Positions 10,810 to 21,387 of a stretch of 64,000 bases of DNA are shown piece after piece; within the stretch, counting starts at the first letter, position 1, and each line of letters begins with the position of its first letter. The notes beneath the pieces are model-generated. The model worked only from the letters and a program-made list of their open reading frames with translations, ran no database searches and was not told where the DNA came from. A program made the position numbers and the translations under genes. The DNA lies in the NCBI GenBank assembly GCA_037157565.1, contig JAZHRO010000063.1, positions 86,890,001 to 86,954,000 of the forward strand, written 5' to 3'. The DNA comes from Thalassia testudinum (taxonomy: Eukaryota > Streptophyta > Magnoliopsida > Alismatales > Hydrocharitaceae).

Positions 10810-12017
10810 GCAACGCATAATTCATCGCTATTCTTTGCTTTATCTGATTATATTTGAGTTCTAACTTGCCATGTTTGATTTCTTGTGATTTTGCGAGGTA
10901 ATTCATGAGGCAATCCTTTGCTTAAAACAGCCACTCCCGGGGCAGGTAATTTCTATTCTTCCTTAATCAACCTCCTTGTCTTAGGAATATAAAAAGGAAA
11001 CAATCAATTAGGATTCATTTGCCTTATTTTCATACTAATTTTCATTTAAAGGCAAGATTTCCTAATTTGCAGAAATTTTCAAATATAATTGAAGATTAAG
11101 ACGATTCTAATTAGAAACCCCCTACCATAAGCTCCTGTGCCTATTAGGGATTATGCTTAAATTCTAAGCATCTTAGACTACACACCTTCTTGTTTGAAGT
11201 CCAAGGTGTACATCTTGAGATTTAATTGGACTTGAAATAGAGCCAACTAGGGTTTCTACTCTAGGGTTTTGAAGTGTTAGTTCACATTTGTCTGCATTAA
11301 AGGAAATTAACCCTCCCTCATTTGTGTGCTACCCAAGCTCCTGTTTGAAAAGATCTAATCAAGAAGAACCCTAAAAATCAGGCTCTAACATTCACTTGAA
11401 CTCTAAAATTATGGACCTAATAACCTGAGAGTCAATTCAGGGTGATTTCTGGGTCTTGACCTAGATTTCATCCTGCCATCTTTAGGGCAGGTCAAGTGAA
11501 GTTGGTTTACTTTGTGGGCCAACCAACCTTCAAACTAGGTCAGAAGTCAAATCAACTTCTAATCAAGTGAAATCCAAAGCATAAATTAGGAATAAAATTG
11601 GTAGACTTAAGGTCTTAAGTCCATACATTCCAGTCTACTTGGAACCACAGTAACAAGGAAGGTTGGGTGGGGTAAACCCTGTAACCTGTGGGGATGCTCT
11701 ACCGTGTAGGCGTCATTGCAGGGCTCTCCCTTCCTGGCTGCCTAGGTATTTCTCGGGTGTGTAGATTTCTGATTTAGAGGTATCATCTGCCTCAAAACTG
11801 CCTTAGTCATCCAAAAATCTTTGAGTGCCTTGATTGGGACCAAATAAAATCCAATCCCTCATCTTTTCTTTAGAGTACACACATAGGAAGGTCATTAGGT
11901 TTTTAACCTACAAGATCTCATTAGATTTTCGTAGGAATTTCTTTCAGATCTAATCAAGTTCCAATCTGATCTTGAGTTTGATTCTACACCTTGATTCCAC
12001 CACCAGATTTTTACAAC
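10810..12017 (+). other. Element A untranslated leader
   Basis: About 1.2 kb between primer site and reading frame, with stops in all frames. I see no copy of the leader block found in B, J and E. TGTAACCTGTGGGGATGCTC (11678-11697) with GGGCTCTCCCTTCCTGG nearby is the only G/C-rich part and may be a structured or packaging region; that is a guess. Confidence 0.5.
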
Positions 12018-13690
12018 ATGCCAACTTAGGAAAGACCAATTAGGAAACCTGAATCCAAAATGATCATAAAAGACAAAGTGATTGAGGCCACCCTTAGATA
12101 TTTTGAAGATTATCTAGCCAGCATTATTCAGGTTAATGTCCTAGAAATAACAGAATTCATTATGAACCGTGTTAAACTATTGCTTACTCAACTAGAAAAT
12201 GGTTCAACCTAGGTGATCCTCATACCAATTTCAATGAAGTTTACAAATTGCATACAACAGAGGGTTTACATTGCTTTGCAAATCCATCACTTTGGAAGAT
12301 ACATGAAGATATCATTGAGCAACGTGCAGATGTTCTAAGTCTATTAAGAAAAGCCATCGATGAGACATCTTGGAATGATTCTAAAGCTTCTCCAAAGCCT
12401 GGGTTAGATGATCATAGTTGTTATGGACCCCCAACTCGAATGAATTCAGATTCAAATTTCAGAGCAATTAACATTCCTAATCTTAATGAGGGTGGGGAGG
12501 ATCCAATTGCAAGTGTTCCCAATTTTGAGCTAACCCTAGAAAATCAAGAACCTGGTTAACCAAGCTTAGATTTCCCTGACACCTGTAATAATGAGCCTAA
12601 AACATACATTATCGGGAATGTAAATCCTGAGCCTAATCTTGTTAAGGTGATTCTCAAGATTGATTCTGACATCCCTGTAGAAACCAGCCTAGATTCTAGT
12701 GATCCAATCCTTACACTTAACCTAGAATCTGGATTTGAGCCTACTTGCAATAATCATGAGGCCCAAAATGATGAAAGTCAAATTTTGAATTTCAATTACG
12801 ATTCTGGGCTTGTATTTGATGAATACACCCTCCAACTTCCTCTGAGACATAGATCAATTTTTCGGAAGTCACGCCAATTTATGATATGAAAACTAAGGAG
12901 CGACAAGAGTTGGGACTAGATTGTGTCTATCCGAGGAGCCAAGACCCTGAGCCCATGCCTAATAAGGACACCTTTTAAAGCTCTAAATCTGAAACTAGGA
13001 TAGATCCAAGTCAGGTTGTTGATTCTACTTATCTTGATCCTTTCTGTGGTGGAACATCTGATCTGGAATCAAATTCAGAACATGATCTTCACAAGTTCTC
13101 TGATGATTTCAAATCTTACTTTGATTTTGGAGAACTATTGTTTCCTAATGACTTCAACCCGATTTGCGACCTTAGCAATTACAACCCATCCTTTGATTCG
13201 GACACTGAGGTCATTGATTTAAAAGAAACAACCTCTTCTACACCACATACAGAACCTTCTCATATCCGAACTCAACCACGACCTGCAATCGGAATCAACT
13301 CCTACTCTGATTCTCCTCTTGATGATCCGATCACATATTATTCTCCATCTTTTCATTGGGATTCGGATATCGATCAAACTACAAATCACATCCCATCCTC
13401 CTCTGATCACTTTTGTAGGGCTCCTACATCCTCCACAGACTCCTTTTCATTCAAGGATCCCTACTCTGACCAGGCTGAATCGAATTAGCCAAACCCTAGA
13501 TTTTCATTTCCACATCCTTCTGAGTCACAGAGTATCTGGTGGGCACCACATCTATTGATTCACATCCATCAACCCACCAAACTGATTGGGTTTGGGCTAC
13601 ATCATCAGCCTATGGATCTAAACAAACACCTGGTTGAACCAACCAAGCTTTTGATTAAGGTACTTGTTGTACAAAACTTCTCTAATTTAA
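12018..13690 (+). pseudogene. Acidic reading frame of element A, decayed
   Basis: A chain of open pieces (12248-12559, 12647-12889, 13138-13488) broken by stops and frame changes. It may begin at ATGCCAACT (12018), where a stop follows at once. Pieces are rich in Asp, Glu, Ser, Pro and Asn, with phrases like LNLESGFEPTCNN and SFHWDSDIDQTTN. Near the end IGFGLHHQ (about 13585) parallels RLFGLGLHP of B. No zinc knuckle, protease or polymerase motif is visible. It occupies the gag-pol position, so it may be a relic or replacement of gag; the function is unknown. Confidence 0.6.
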
Positions 13691-15340
13691 CCACTCCTTA
13701 TCCATGACCATTTTATGCTCGGCTGAAGGCATTGAATTTAGCACTTAATGGAAGGCAACTCGTCATTTAAAAAACTTGAGATCCTTCTGATTATCCTTTT
13801 GAGCTTCATGTCTATTACACTATGAGTTCAATTTTAGAACAGCTGACTCTACCTCTGGTACTCGTACCAGAGCTTGAAACCATCCGCAATAGTCATCCCA
13901 ACCCGTTCACCCACCCTTTTGACCCTGTTCTAACCCTTGAACCAAGCTAATTTCATACCCTCTGGTTTACAATGAGGACATTGTAAAACTTAGGCATGGA
14001 GGGTTTTAAAGTGCAAACACATAAAAATTCAAGTTTTTGAAGGGTTCTCAGAAAAGAGTTACTCATTGAAAAAAATCAAAAAAATAAAAAATTTAAAAAG
14101 AACAAAAAAATGGAAAGGGGAGGAAATTTAGTGAGCTTAAAATTGCATATCATTCTTGAGGAGGAAATGGGGAGGTATTTTAAATGATAAAAAGGAGCTA
14201 CAATTTGAAACAAAAAGGTGGTAGTCATTAGTAAATGATTATGGAATCTACTTAAGTTCTAAACCAAATCAAAAGAAAAAAATTAAGTCCTAAAAGGATA
14301 GAGGACATAGAGATTAGTATGAGTGCGAATCTTAGGCCTCTTGGGCTTGTTTTAGGCTTAAACATTCAAGTATCCATTAAGATCTGGATAGTCCTCAAGA
14401 GGTTGAGGAAAATGCGAAGCTTACGTATTAGGTCTAAGGCATAGGAAGTATTCAGCCTCGTTAACTAGCCTCTGGCTTGTAGGACTCAGTAACCTAAGCA
14501 CCCTAATCTACACACAAGTCTGATTCAGTGCGCTTAATAATCAATATCACGCAAAAGCATTTAATTCTGTTAAAAAAAAGCTACCTAGATTAAGAGCGAC
14601 TTATCAACACAAGTTGATTTGGATGACTTCCCAGTGTATAGAGGTGGGAAATTCCCCTCGAAGATGAGCAATAACATATCGTCTCCTCAGTGCTTGTCTC
14701 CTAGGATATCTAAATATCCTATCGAGGGCATGTAAGTACCTTGTGCTGGTTCAGGTGCCATGGGTGGTATTATCCTAAAATGTCAATCTCCAGGGCCTGA
14801 ATTTAGCTACAGAACACCATGTGTGGCACTATCTCGAAGTGTTAGAAGCCAGGGTTCTGGGGGTTGCCATGGGCAGTGCTATCTGAAAGTATCGATAGCC
14901 AGGGACCCTGCGAGAATTGAAGGTGGGAGCAAGGAATTCGATACAAGCCATGCTTTTGAGAAAATCTGAAGCTAGAAATAATCAAGAAAAAGAGAGAGAA
15001 AGCTCTCCAAAAATGAAAAAAATTCTTCTATCCCTCTCTCTTACAAAAATGCACTGTAAACTAAACTTGGACTAACCTTGTTTCAAGCATGGGTGCTTTA
15101 ACCGCTGGGTTTAGCAAACCTTTGGATAGTTTTTGTGGGCCTTAGAAACCTTCGCAGCGGACTGAGGCTAAAGCTGGTCAGGTCTGGATCTTTGTTGGTA
15201 TTTGAGTACCTCTAGGCTTACTATTAGCATTCTGATCTAATTTCTAAAAAGAAGAAAAATTTAGGACTTTGAGCATCAAGGCATGGTCTAGAATTCGAGT
15301 TAATTTCATAAGATTTTGCTAAAAGACTAGCAAAAGTTAG
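13691..15340 (+). other. Element A 3' untranslated region
   Basis: Opens with GCACTTAATGGAAGGCAACT (about 13740), the counterpart of the GGGAGGCAACC box at the end of Athila pol. Then comes ACAATGAGGACATTG with TTAGGCATGGAGGG (about 13970-14006), the internal polypurine motif. A three-unit repeat lies at 14758-14904. The end (CTAAAAGACTAGCAAAAG) is the start of the polypurine region, split by B; GTTAG at 15336-15340 is B's left TSD. Confidence 0.65.
14758..14904 (+). repeat. Three 38-bp imperfect repeats
   Basis: Units at 14758-14795, 14817-14854 and 14867-14904. Each begins CCATG, holds a (T/C)(A/G)(C/T)TATC core followed by AAGTRT or AAATGT, and ends CCAGGG. Spacing is 59 then 50 bp. Related words occur in F's 3' region (6268-6320). 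Confidence 0.75.
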
Positions 15341-17124
15341 TGATGTAAACACATTTACACTACTTAAAATGTCTATTTATGCATGTTCTTAAGCATAGGA
15401 TTGCATTTCATGATATAAATATTGCATAACATGCATCATCTCGCATTTAGAGTAGTTTGAATAAAATGGAGGTTAATTGTCTCCTTTTATGTGCTTGGAC
15501 AGGGCAAACATTTTATTGGGGCCTCGGATCAAAGATCCAACCGTATGGATATGATCAGGGTGACAATTGGAGTTCAACGACTCCAAGATCGCCCTAATCA
15601 GGCATCCGCAGCATCAGATAGAGATCGGGGAACCCTAGAAGATCAAGGGCCAGGATGGTGTAAATCCACACTTCAGATGAATAATCCGACTGCACGGATG
15701 AATTCGGATCGACGATCGCAGCCCAACGACACAAAAATCGAGTCAATCCGACATCCGTGGCACCATTTACAACTTCCAGAAGATGGACGGCCAAGATGGC
15801 GCCACGTGGTGCTATCTCAGTCGCCCAAACAGCCGCTGGCATTTTGTGAAGGCCCCCGCCCGATTGCTCTCCGCCGTCAGATGGAGATCCAATGGCTGTG
15901 GCCGCCCGGCGCTTAAAACGTGCGCTCGACCATCCGTGCCCCGCAGCGCAGCGGTCGAGCGGGCTTACGCGAGCGCGGGGCGTGGGTTTGAGCCGCGGTG
16001 AGGGGATTGGAGGCACGGGTAATTGAGGCGCGTGGAGCGTCGGATGGAGATCGTGCGGTCACGGGCGCCTGATAGCACCGACGCGCGATTGGATGCCCCG
16101 CGTAACGCACGATCGCACGCGTAGGTGGGCGGGTTGCAGCAGGCGCGGACGCGATTTAAGCCGTCCGATCTCGTGATCGGACGGCTGAAAAGCGCTGGAC
16201 GTGCGCGAGCATTGAGGAGTGGGCAGTCGAGGAGGTGTGCGTGGGCGCGGCGGCGACGGCCACGTCGGGGCTTTAGTGATGGATTTATCTGTCACTAAAG
16301 ACCCCTTATTTATTATTTTCAAGATGAAATGTCCATTTTGCCCCCACTCCTTGCAACTATAAAAGGAGACCCCCTCCATACGAAATTCTCATCCCTTCTT
16401 TCTCCTCTCTACCCCTCCAAAGCTCAAGAGAAGCTTGTCCCACACCCGGGATGCTTCTCGCGAGATAAAGTCCAATTTTCGTTCCCCTTCGGAAGTGGAT
16501 CCCACGACGACGACGGTGTGCTGCTTCGTTCCCATTCTTCTGCTTCGTCCTCCTTCATCCCACTTCATTCTCCTTCGTCCAGGCGTCGTCCCGTCCGGCT
16601 CGTCCTCCAAGCAACTGTCGAGGAGGATTTCTCTCTCCCTATTCTTTTTACCACTTTCAAGTATAGATTTACTGCTTTCTAGATTAATCTACTCATCCTC
16701 TAAGCAACCGTTGAGGAGGACATTTCTCCCTCCATTCTTTTAATGCTTTCTCGAGTAAATTTATCGCTTTCTAGAGTAATTATTTTATGCTTTCCAGTTG
16801 TAATGAACAATCTCTTCAATGCAAAAATTCCTTGTTTATTCTACATCTCATTTTGATTTCTCTATGTAATATTCTCTTTCTCTCTTACTCTCTCTCTATC
16901 TTCTATTTATTGTAAATAATTAGATAGTTCTAAATTGAATTATTCTGTAACAAACAAAAAGAAATGCGTAGTTTTTAAATCAAACGTCCACCTCCCTGTG
17001 TTCGACCCGGAATTTTAATTTCGGTATAAATTTTATTTCTTGAACACGAATTCTTCGCTTTCGAACTACAATGACAGGTTTTCCAAAACCAAACACATTA
17101 GCGTAGGTTCGTACACGTTCAACA
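15341..17124 (+). repeat. 5' LTR of element B (1784 bp)
   Basis: Starts TGATGTAAACACATTTACAC and ends GTACACGTTCAACA. It contains a CpG-rich upstream part (about 15700-16270), a palindrome (16271-16300), TATA box (16358), a (TC)-rich stretch (about 16870-16905) and CCTCCCTGTGTTCGACCCGG (16990-17009) in U5. Long ORFs on both strands recur in the 3' LTR with breaks and are not called as genes. Confidence 0.95.
16271..16364 (+). promoter_or_regulatory. LTR promoter of B: palindrome plus TATA box
   Basis: An inverted repeat with arms CTTTAGTGAT and GTCACTAAAG (16271-16300) lies 57 bp upstream of TATAAAA (16358-16364). The equivalent in the 3' LTR (palindrome 22318-22347, TATA 22405-22411) has perfect 14-bp arms. 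The arms carry TGACG-like half sites resembling plant TGA-bZIP sites; this is an inference. Confidence 0.75.
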
Positions 17125-17127
17125 TTT

Positions 17128-17145
17128 TGGCGCCGTTGCCGGGGA
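17128..17145 (+). promoter_or_regulatory. Primer binding site of B, perfect tRNA-Asp complement
   Basis: TGGCGCCGTTGCCGGGGA, three bases after the LTR, is the exact complement of the 3' end of plant tRNA-Asp as I know it, the primer used by Athila/Tat elements. Confidence 0.92.
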
Positions 17146-18316
17146 GGCAACGATCTTTGATTTCTCTTCGCGTTTTGTAACTTACAAATCATTTGCCTCA
17201 CTTTTCTCCTTTCTTATTGTAATTGCAGGTACTCTTTTGAGGCAAGCAAAAGTGGTAGATTGGAGTAAAGTGCTGTGGAAGGTTTTGGAAGTTATCCCCC
17301 ATTCTTTCCCCCTCCATTGATTTCATTCGCCAGATTGAATCCAAATTCTAATTAACCTAGGTGTTTGCATAAATCCTAGGAATAGTTTGGTTGTTTGGAT
17401 TCTCACTCACATTTATTCCACCTTCATTTATATAAAAAAAAGCAAAAGGATAATTTTGTGGGGCAATTTTCAACAAATACACAATGTACACCCACATTTA
17501 AAGGCACTTAACCGAATTGATTTGTTTCTACTCAACCGGGTTCTGATCTGTGGGATCGGTACACATAAAGCAACACATAAAAGAGTAGAAATCATTCTAG
17601 GTTAACCATCTTTGTGTGCCTAACTTAGTGGTGCATTTGTGGCCAATTGTTTGAGTTGTTTGGGCCATGCCACTTCAAATAAAACAAACTCATCAAGTAG
17701 CTTCCTATTAGGTTCAACTCTTAGGGATTTACCAGGCACTCCACATTCTTTTTAAGCTTTAAAGGAAAACATCTTCACCTGTGCTTGTAAAACTTGGTGT
17801 GCCAACGAAACTTGATTAAAAACACCTAAAGTTGAATCCTAAAAGATACTAAGCAGGATTTGAATCTTAAAATTCACCACATCAAAAATAATCTTGCTTG
17901 AAAACCACTGGTTGTGCACTCACACACGAATCAATCAATCATTAGGGGCACAACCCATTTAAAGGGCCCATCACATTCCAAAGCACATTCAAACCTAGCC
18001 CTAAATAAAACAGAGTAGACGATGGCCTTAAGGATTGGACTCGCTCTTCAGAACCCAGAATGAGATTATTTTCGATTAGTCTGTTTCTATTGTTCAATCT
18101 GATGTCTAGCTAGGGGAGTAGAGTCAAACGATCATGGCTGGGGGGTACACTAGGAACCGGAGGCGCAAGCCGAAGGAAGAACCTTCTCCCCAGTCCCTCC
18201 TTCCAACTGGTTGGATTGAACAGACGGAAGTAGATCAAATCGTTCCTTTATCTCAAGACGGGTTTTGAGAGTCTGTAGGTCTTTAGACTAACCTATTTAA
18301 GGACAGGTTTGATTGT
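17146..18316 (+). other. Element B untranslated leader with conserved block
   Basis: No coding. A donor-like CAGGTACTC lies at about 17228. The block at 18123-18200 (TCAAACGATCATGG, AACCGGAGGCGCAAG, GGAAGAACCTTCTCC) recurs in J (41343-41420) and E (55881-55960). The leader ends with a TTTGTATTGCAG acceptor-like sequence at 18315-18326, overlapping the start of the reading frame. Confidence 0.65.
18123..18200 (+). promoter_or_regulatory. Conserved leader block, candidate packaging or RNA-structure signal
   Basis: About 78 bp shared with J and with the otherwise different family E, roughly 1-1.3 kb after the primer site in each. GGAAG/CTTC arms around AAC can form a small hairpin. Leader position and conservation between families suggest an RNA signal; this is not shown. 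Confidence 0.5.
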
Positions 18317-19830
18317 TTGTATTGCAGGGCACCTTTCTTCCTCTCATGTATCATGAATCCTTCCACATATTTCACGCATTCCCGCTCTTTCCCTCCTGTT
18401 GTAAATTATCCTCAACATGACGATTATCCCAACTCGTATTGTAATCGACCATCAGTTAGTTGGGATAATTCGGATTGGGGATGCAATTTCGGACCCCCAT
18501 GTTTAGGGTCTAACTCTGAACACTTTGATTCTGATTTTTATCCTTCTCAGAGCTACATCGATTATAGATCGTCTTCCTTTCATGAACAGCATAATACGAT
18601 CTACAATCAAGAAGGATACACCGATCTTTACCCATCCTCTGATTTCACTACCTTTAGGTCATCACCATCTTTTCAGCAATCTGAAATGACCTATTATCAG
18701 GAAGGGTATAACGAATCTCAATTCGTTAATTCCCCTACATTGAGTCCAAACCCGCCCAACCCTGAACCAACTCATTTGGTTTAGGTTAACCAGGTTCAAG
18801 ATAAGGTTCTGGCTAACTTGAGGAATATCATTCAATCTTTAGAAGTTTAGCCAATACCTTGCATTGAGAGATTGGAGCCCCTGATTGAAATGATTGATGA
18901 TTTAAACAAATCTTTGTTGGATTGGCTCCAGGATGTTAAGGATAAGAACCCAGGTGAGTTTCTACTTGGGAAATTAGCAAAATTGAGGATGAGATTCGTG
19001 GTTGCTTTGATTCAATCTTGGAATAATTCCCAGGATGAACCCTCTTTAGGAAAGCTAATGATAGAACCCGCTCAGGCACCTGTTGAGGGGGACACGTGTT
19101 ACGAGGCTGACCAGATTGAATTAAAGCAACCAATTAAAGATGATCAGATTTCTTCACCTGAGATCCCTGAGCCGGGTTACGAGGAAACGTATGTCTCCTT
19201 GGAACACAAAGTGATAAATGATTTTGGGACATACATTGATACGGATCCTGATGGTGAAGATTCAAGTTGCGAAGTCTCACGCGAGTTTTCTGAACACGAT
19301 TTCTGTGAGACGATTGGGCCTGAGGAATCTGATAGATCAATTGATAGCCCAATAACTGAGAACACTGATCTTATTAGGGCACACATTACGGATCCAGAAT
19401 CGCATTTTCTGGAAGAATCAATTCAATGCCCTGATTATTAGTTATACCCTGTTGAGCTTATTAATGATTCTAATTCTGAGATAATTAGACCCAAGTCAAT
19501 TTTGATTCTGCCACATCATTTAGACTTGGAGATTTCAGACGGGGTGATGAATATACAAGAGGTCCTGGAATTTGATATGCTGAATGAGGAGGATAGGAGT
19601 TGGGAAGTGTTGATTTAGGAAATTAATTTTGGAGGAAATGGTAGATTGAGTCGAAGGGTTCCTTTTAAGCTGAAACTATTAAATCATAACCCTTACGACA
19701 TTTGTTTCGAGGATGTCAAACCCAAGCACACATTCAGCGATTATCCTTTTGAGCTTCAATTCTCTGTAACCCGACTTTTTGGTCTTGGGCTGCATCCTCA
19801 TAAATCGCAGGCCCGACCCCGCTTGCATTC
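18317..19830 (+). pseudogene. Acidic reading frame of element B, broken by stops
   Basis: Open pieces 18317-18784 (155 aa) and 18872-19441 (189 aa) share a frame and are separated by stops at 18782 and 18848. The line continues past stops at 19439 and 19616 to RLFGLGLHPHKSQ (about 19770). The first piece is rich in Ser, Tyr, Pro and Asn with a repeated SSPSF/YYQEGY pattern; the second is acidic (EDSSCEVSREFSEHDFCETI). No retroviral catalytic motif or zinc knuckle. J's copy (41537 on) is clearly homologous, so this was once a real protein. Function unknown; it stands where gag-pol should be. Confidence 0.7.
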
Positions 19831-21387
19831 TGATTTTAGGTTTTGGGTAATTTTTATCCAGAACCTAAGATATTCTCGATTATGGGGTGTGGGTCTGCAC
19901 CACAATCTGGTACACATCTGTGGACCTCTACTGACTGGTCAGAGGATTCTTCTGTTCATTCTAATTCTGACCTGCACATGTGAATTCTTCATTTCTTTTC
20001 TTTGTATAGTGTGCCTAGCTGAAGGCACTAAACTCAGCACTTATACAGTTCTTTTTTGCTTTCATCTTGGAGTGGACCTGATATTCACGCAATTCAGGTG
20101 CTTTCTACACTTTTCCACTCTGTTTTTTGTCATTTTAATACAATGAGGACATTGCATTAGATAGGCATGGGGGGGTGGATATTCATCTCTGAATTCATTC
20201 GTCAGCTCCGTAGATTTGTTTATTTTCTTTTATAAAAAAAAAAAATTCGAAATTAGGAAAGAGAATTTGGGTTTAAGAAAATTTTCAATCTTAGGAAATA
20301 CTACATTAAGACCTGAACACAAAGACTCTTCAGGTCTTTGAACTTAATCAGCCCGTGTATCCACTAAAATGTGGATTTGTTTTTCGAATTCTCGCCAACT
20401 TGAATTTTATTTTAATAGGAGTAAATAAGTTTGGGTGATAAGTACACGACTTATCAACCCGCCCTCTGATGTGAGGGAATTTTGAGTCTTAAGCATCTAC
20501 ACACTTTCTTTGCACTGACTCGTTGTTCGACGATTTTAACCGAAATTGGGTAGCTAATGAACCTTCTAGGGTGATATGGCTGGCAAGTTATCGTGGGTAA
20601 CAGCCCATAGGTAGGTTGTCCAGAGCCCAGTCACTGGACCTTTCTCTTTTTGCTGCCTTTAGGTAAATCTTAGACCAGGGAAGCCACCTAATTAAAAAAA
20701 GAAAAAAAAAATTCAAAAAGGAGAAGAGAACAAAAAGAAATAAGCCACACTTCGTCGCACGAGTATGGCTGGCAAGTTGTCGGTGGTAACAGCTCATCGA
20801 CCGGTTGTCCAGAACCCAGGTCAGAAAATGCACTAAAAATTCCCAAAACACTTAGGAAGAAGCGGAGAAGTAGAATAAACCGGGGAGATATACACTGGAT
20901 TCACCCTTGTGTTGACCCCGTTAAAAAATAAAAGTAGGGAGAAAGCTACCGGTTGTAAAGATACACCTTTAGGCAGAATTCTTTTTGAGGTCACCTAGAG
21001 GCATAGAAATCTGAAGTCCGTTCTAGTTGCCGGTCAACGAGTTTATCACAATCACAATAAGATGCTTAAAACTTAGGGTTCTCATCAAATCTTGGGTGAG
21101 TTGAATGGCCGTAGAAAGCCACTCTTAAACCCTAAAATTTGAAAATCCAAAAAAATTAGAAAAGTGTAAAAAGAGAAAAAGAAATTTTTCTTTGAATAAG
21201 GCGAGGGCTTGAGGCGGTCTGCATTTTGGCTGATACCCGGGCACTGTTGTGCCTTTGAAAGTTCAGTTCCTAAGTAGAAAATTTCTTAATGATTGAAAAT
21301 AACTCAGGTCCAAATAATCTAACCTAATTCCTTTATAAATAGCATATAGTTTTTGCTAGGGACTAGCAAAAGATAGGCATGGGGGTA
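19831..21387 (+). other. Element B 3' untranslated region and polypurine tract
   Basis: CTAGCTGAAGGCACTAAACTCAGC (20017-20040) corresponds to the pol-end box. CAATTCAGGTGCTTTCTAC (20088-20106), CAATGAGGACATTG (20141-20154) and GATAGGCATGGGGGGG (about 20160-20175) follow. Two related 56-bp blocks occur at about 20574-20629 and 20764-20819. An A11 run lies near 20236. The polypurine tract AAAAGATAGGCATGGGGGTA ends at 21387. Confidence 0.75.
20574..20819 (+). repeat. Paired 56-bp blocks in the B 3' region
   Basis: The blocks at 20574-20629 and 20764-20819 both begin TATGGCTGGCAAGTT and end GGTTGTCCAGA.CCCAG, with GGTAACAGC in the middle. J has the same pair (from about 51974 and 52189). Likely structured RNA or a remnant duplication. 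Confidence 0.7.

Noticed and set aside
11640..11760. A counterpart of the B/J/E leader block in A
   Set aside because: GGAAGGTTGGG and CTCTCCCTTCC give partial resemblance, but order and wording do not match well enough.
17128..17145. A tRNA-Asp gene
   Set aside because: Only the 18-base complement of the tRNA 3' end is present; it is the primer binding site of the retrotransposon.
19646..20146. A 166-codon ORF at the end of the B frame
   Set aside because: Only its first part continues the acidic frame; the hydrophobic tail (FISFLCIVCLAEG) overlaps conserved non-coding boxes and is not kept as protein in E. I considered an env-like membrane protein but found no signal peptide or conserved cysteines.
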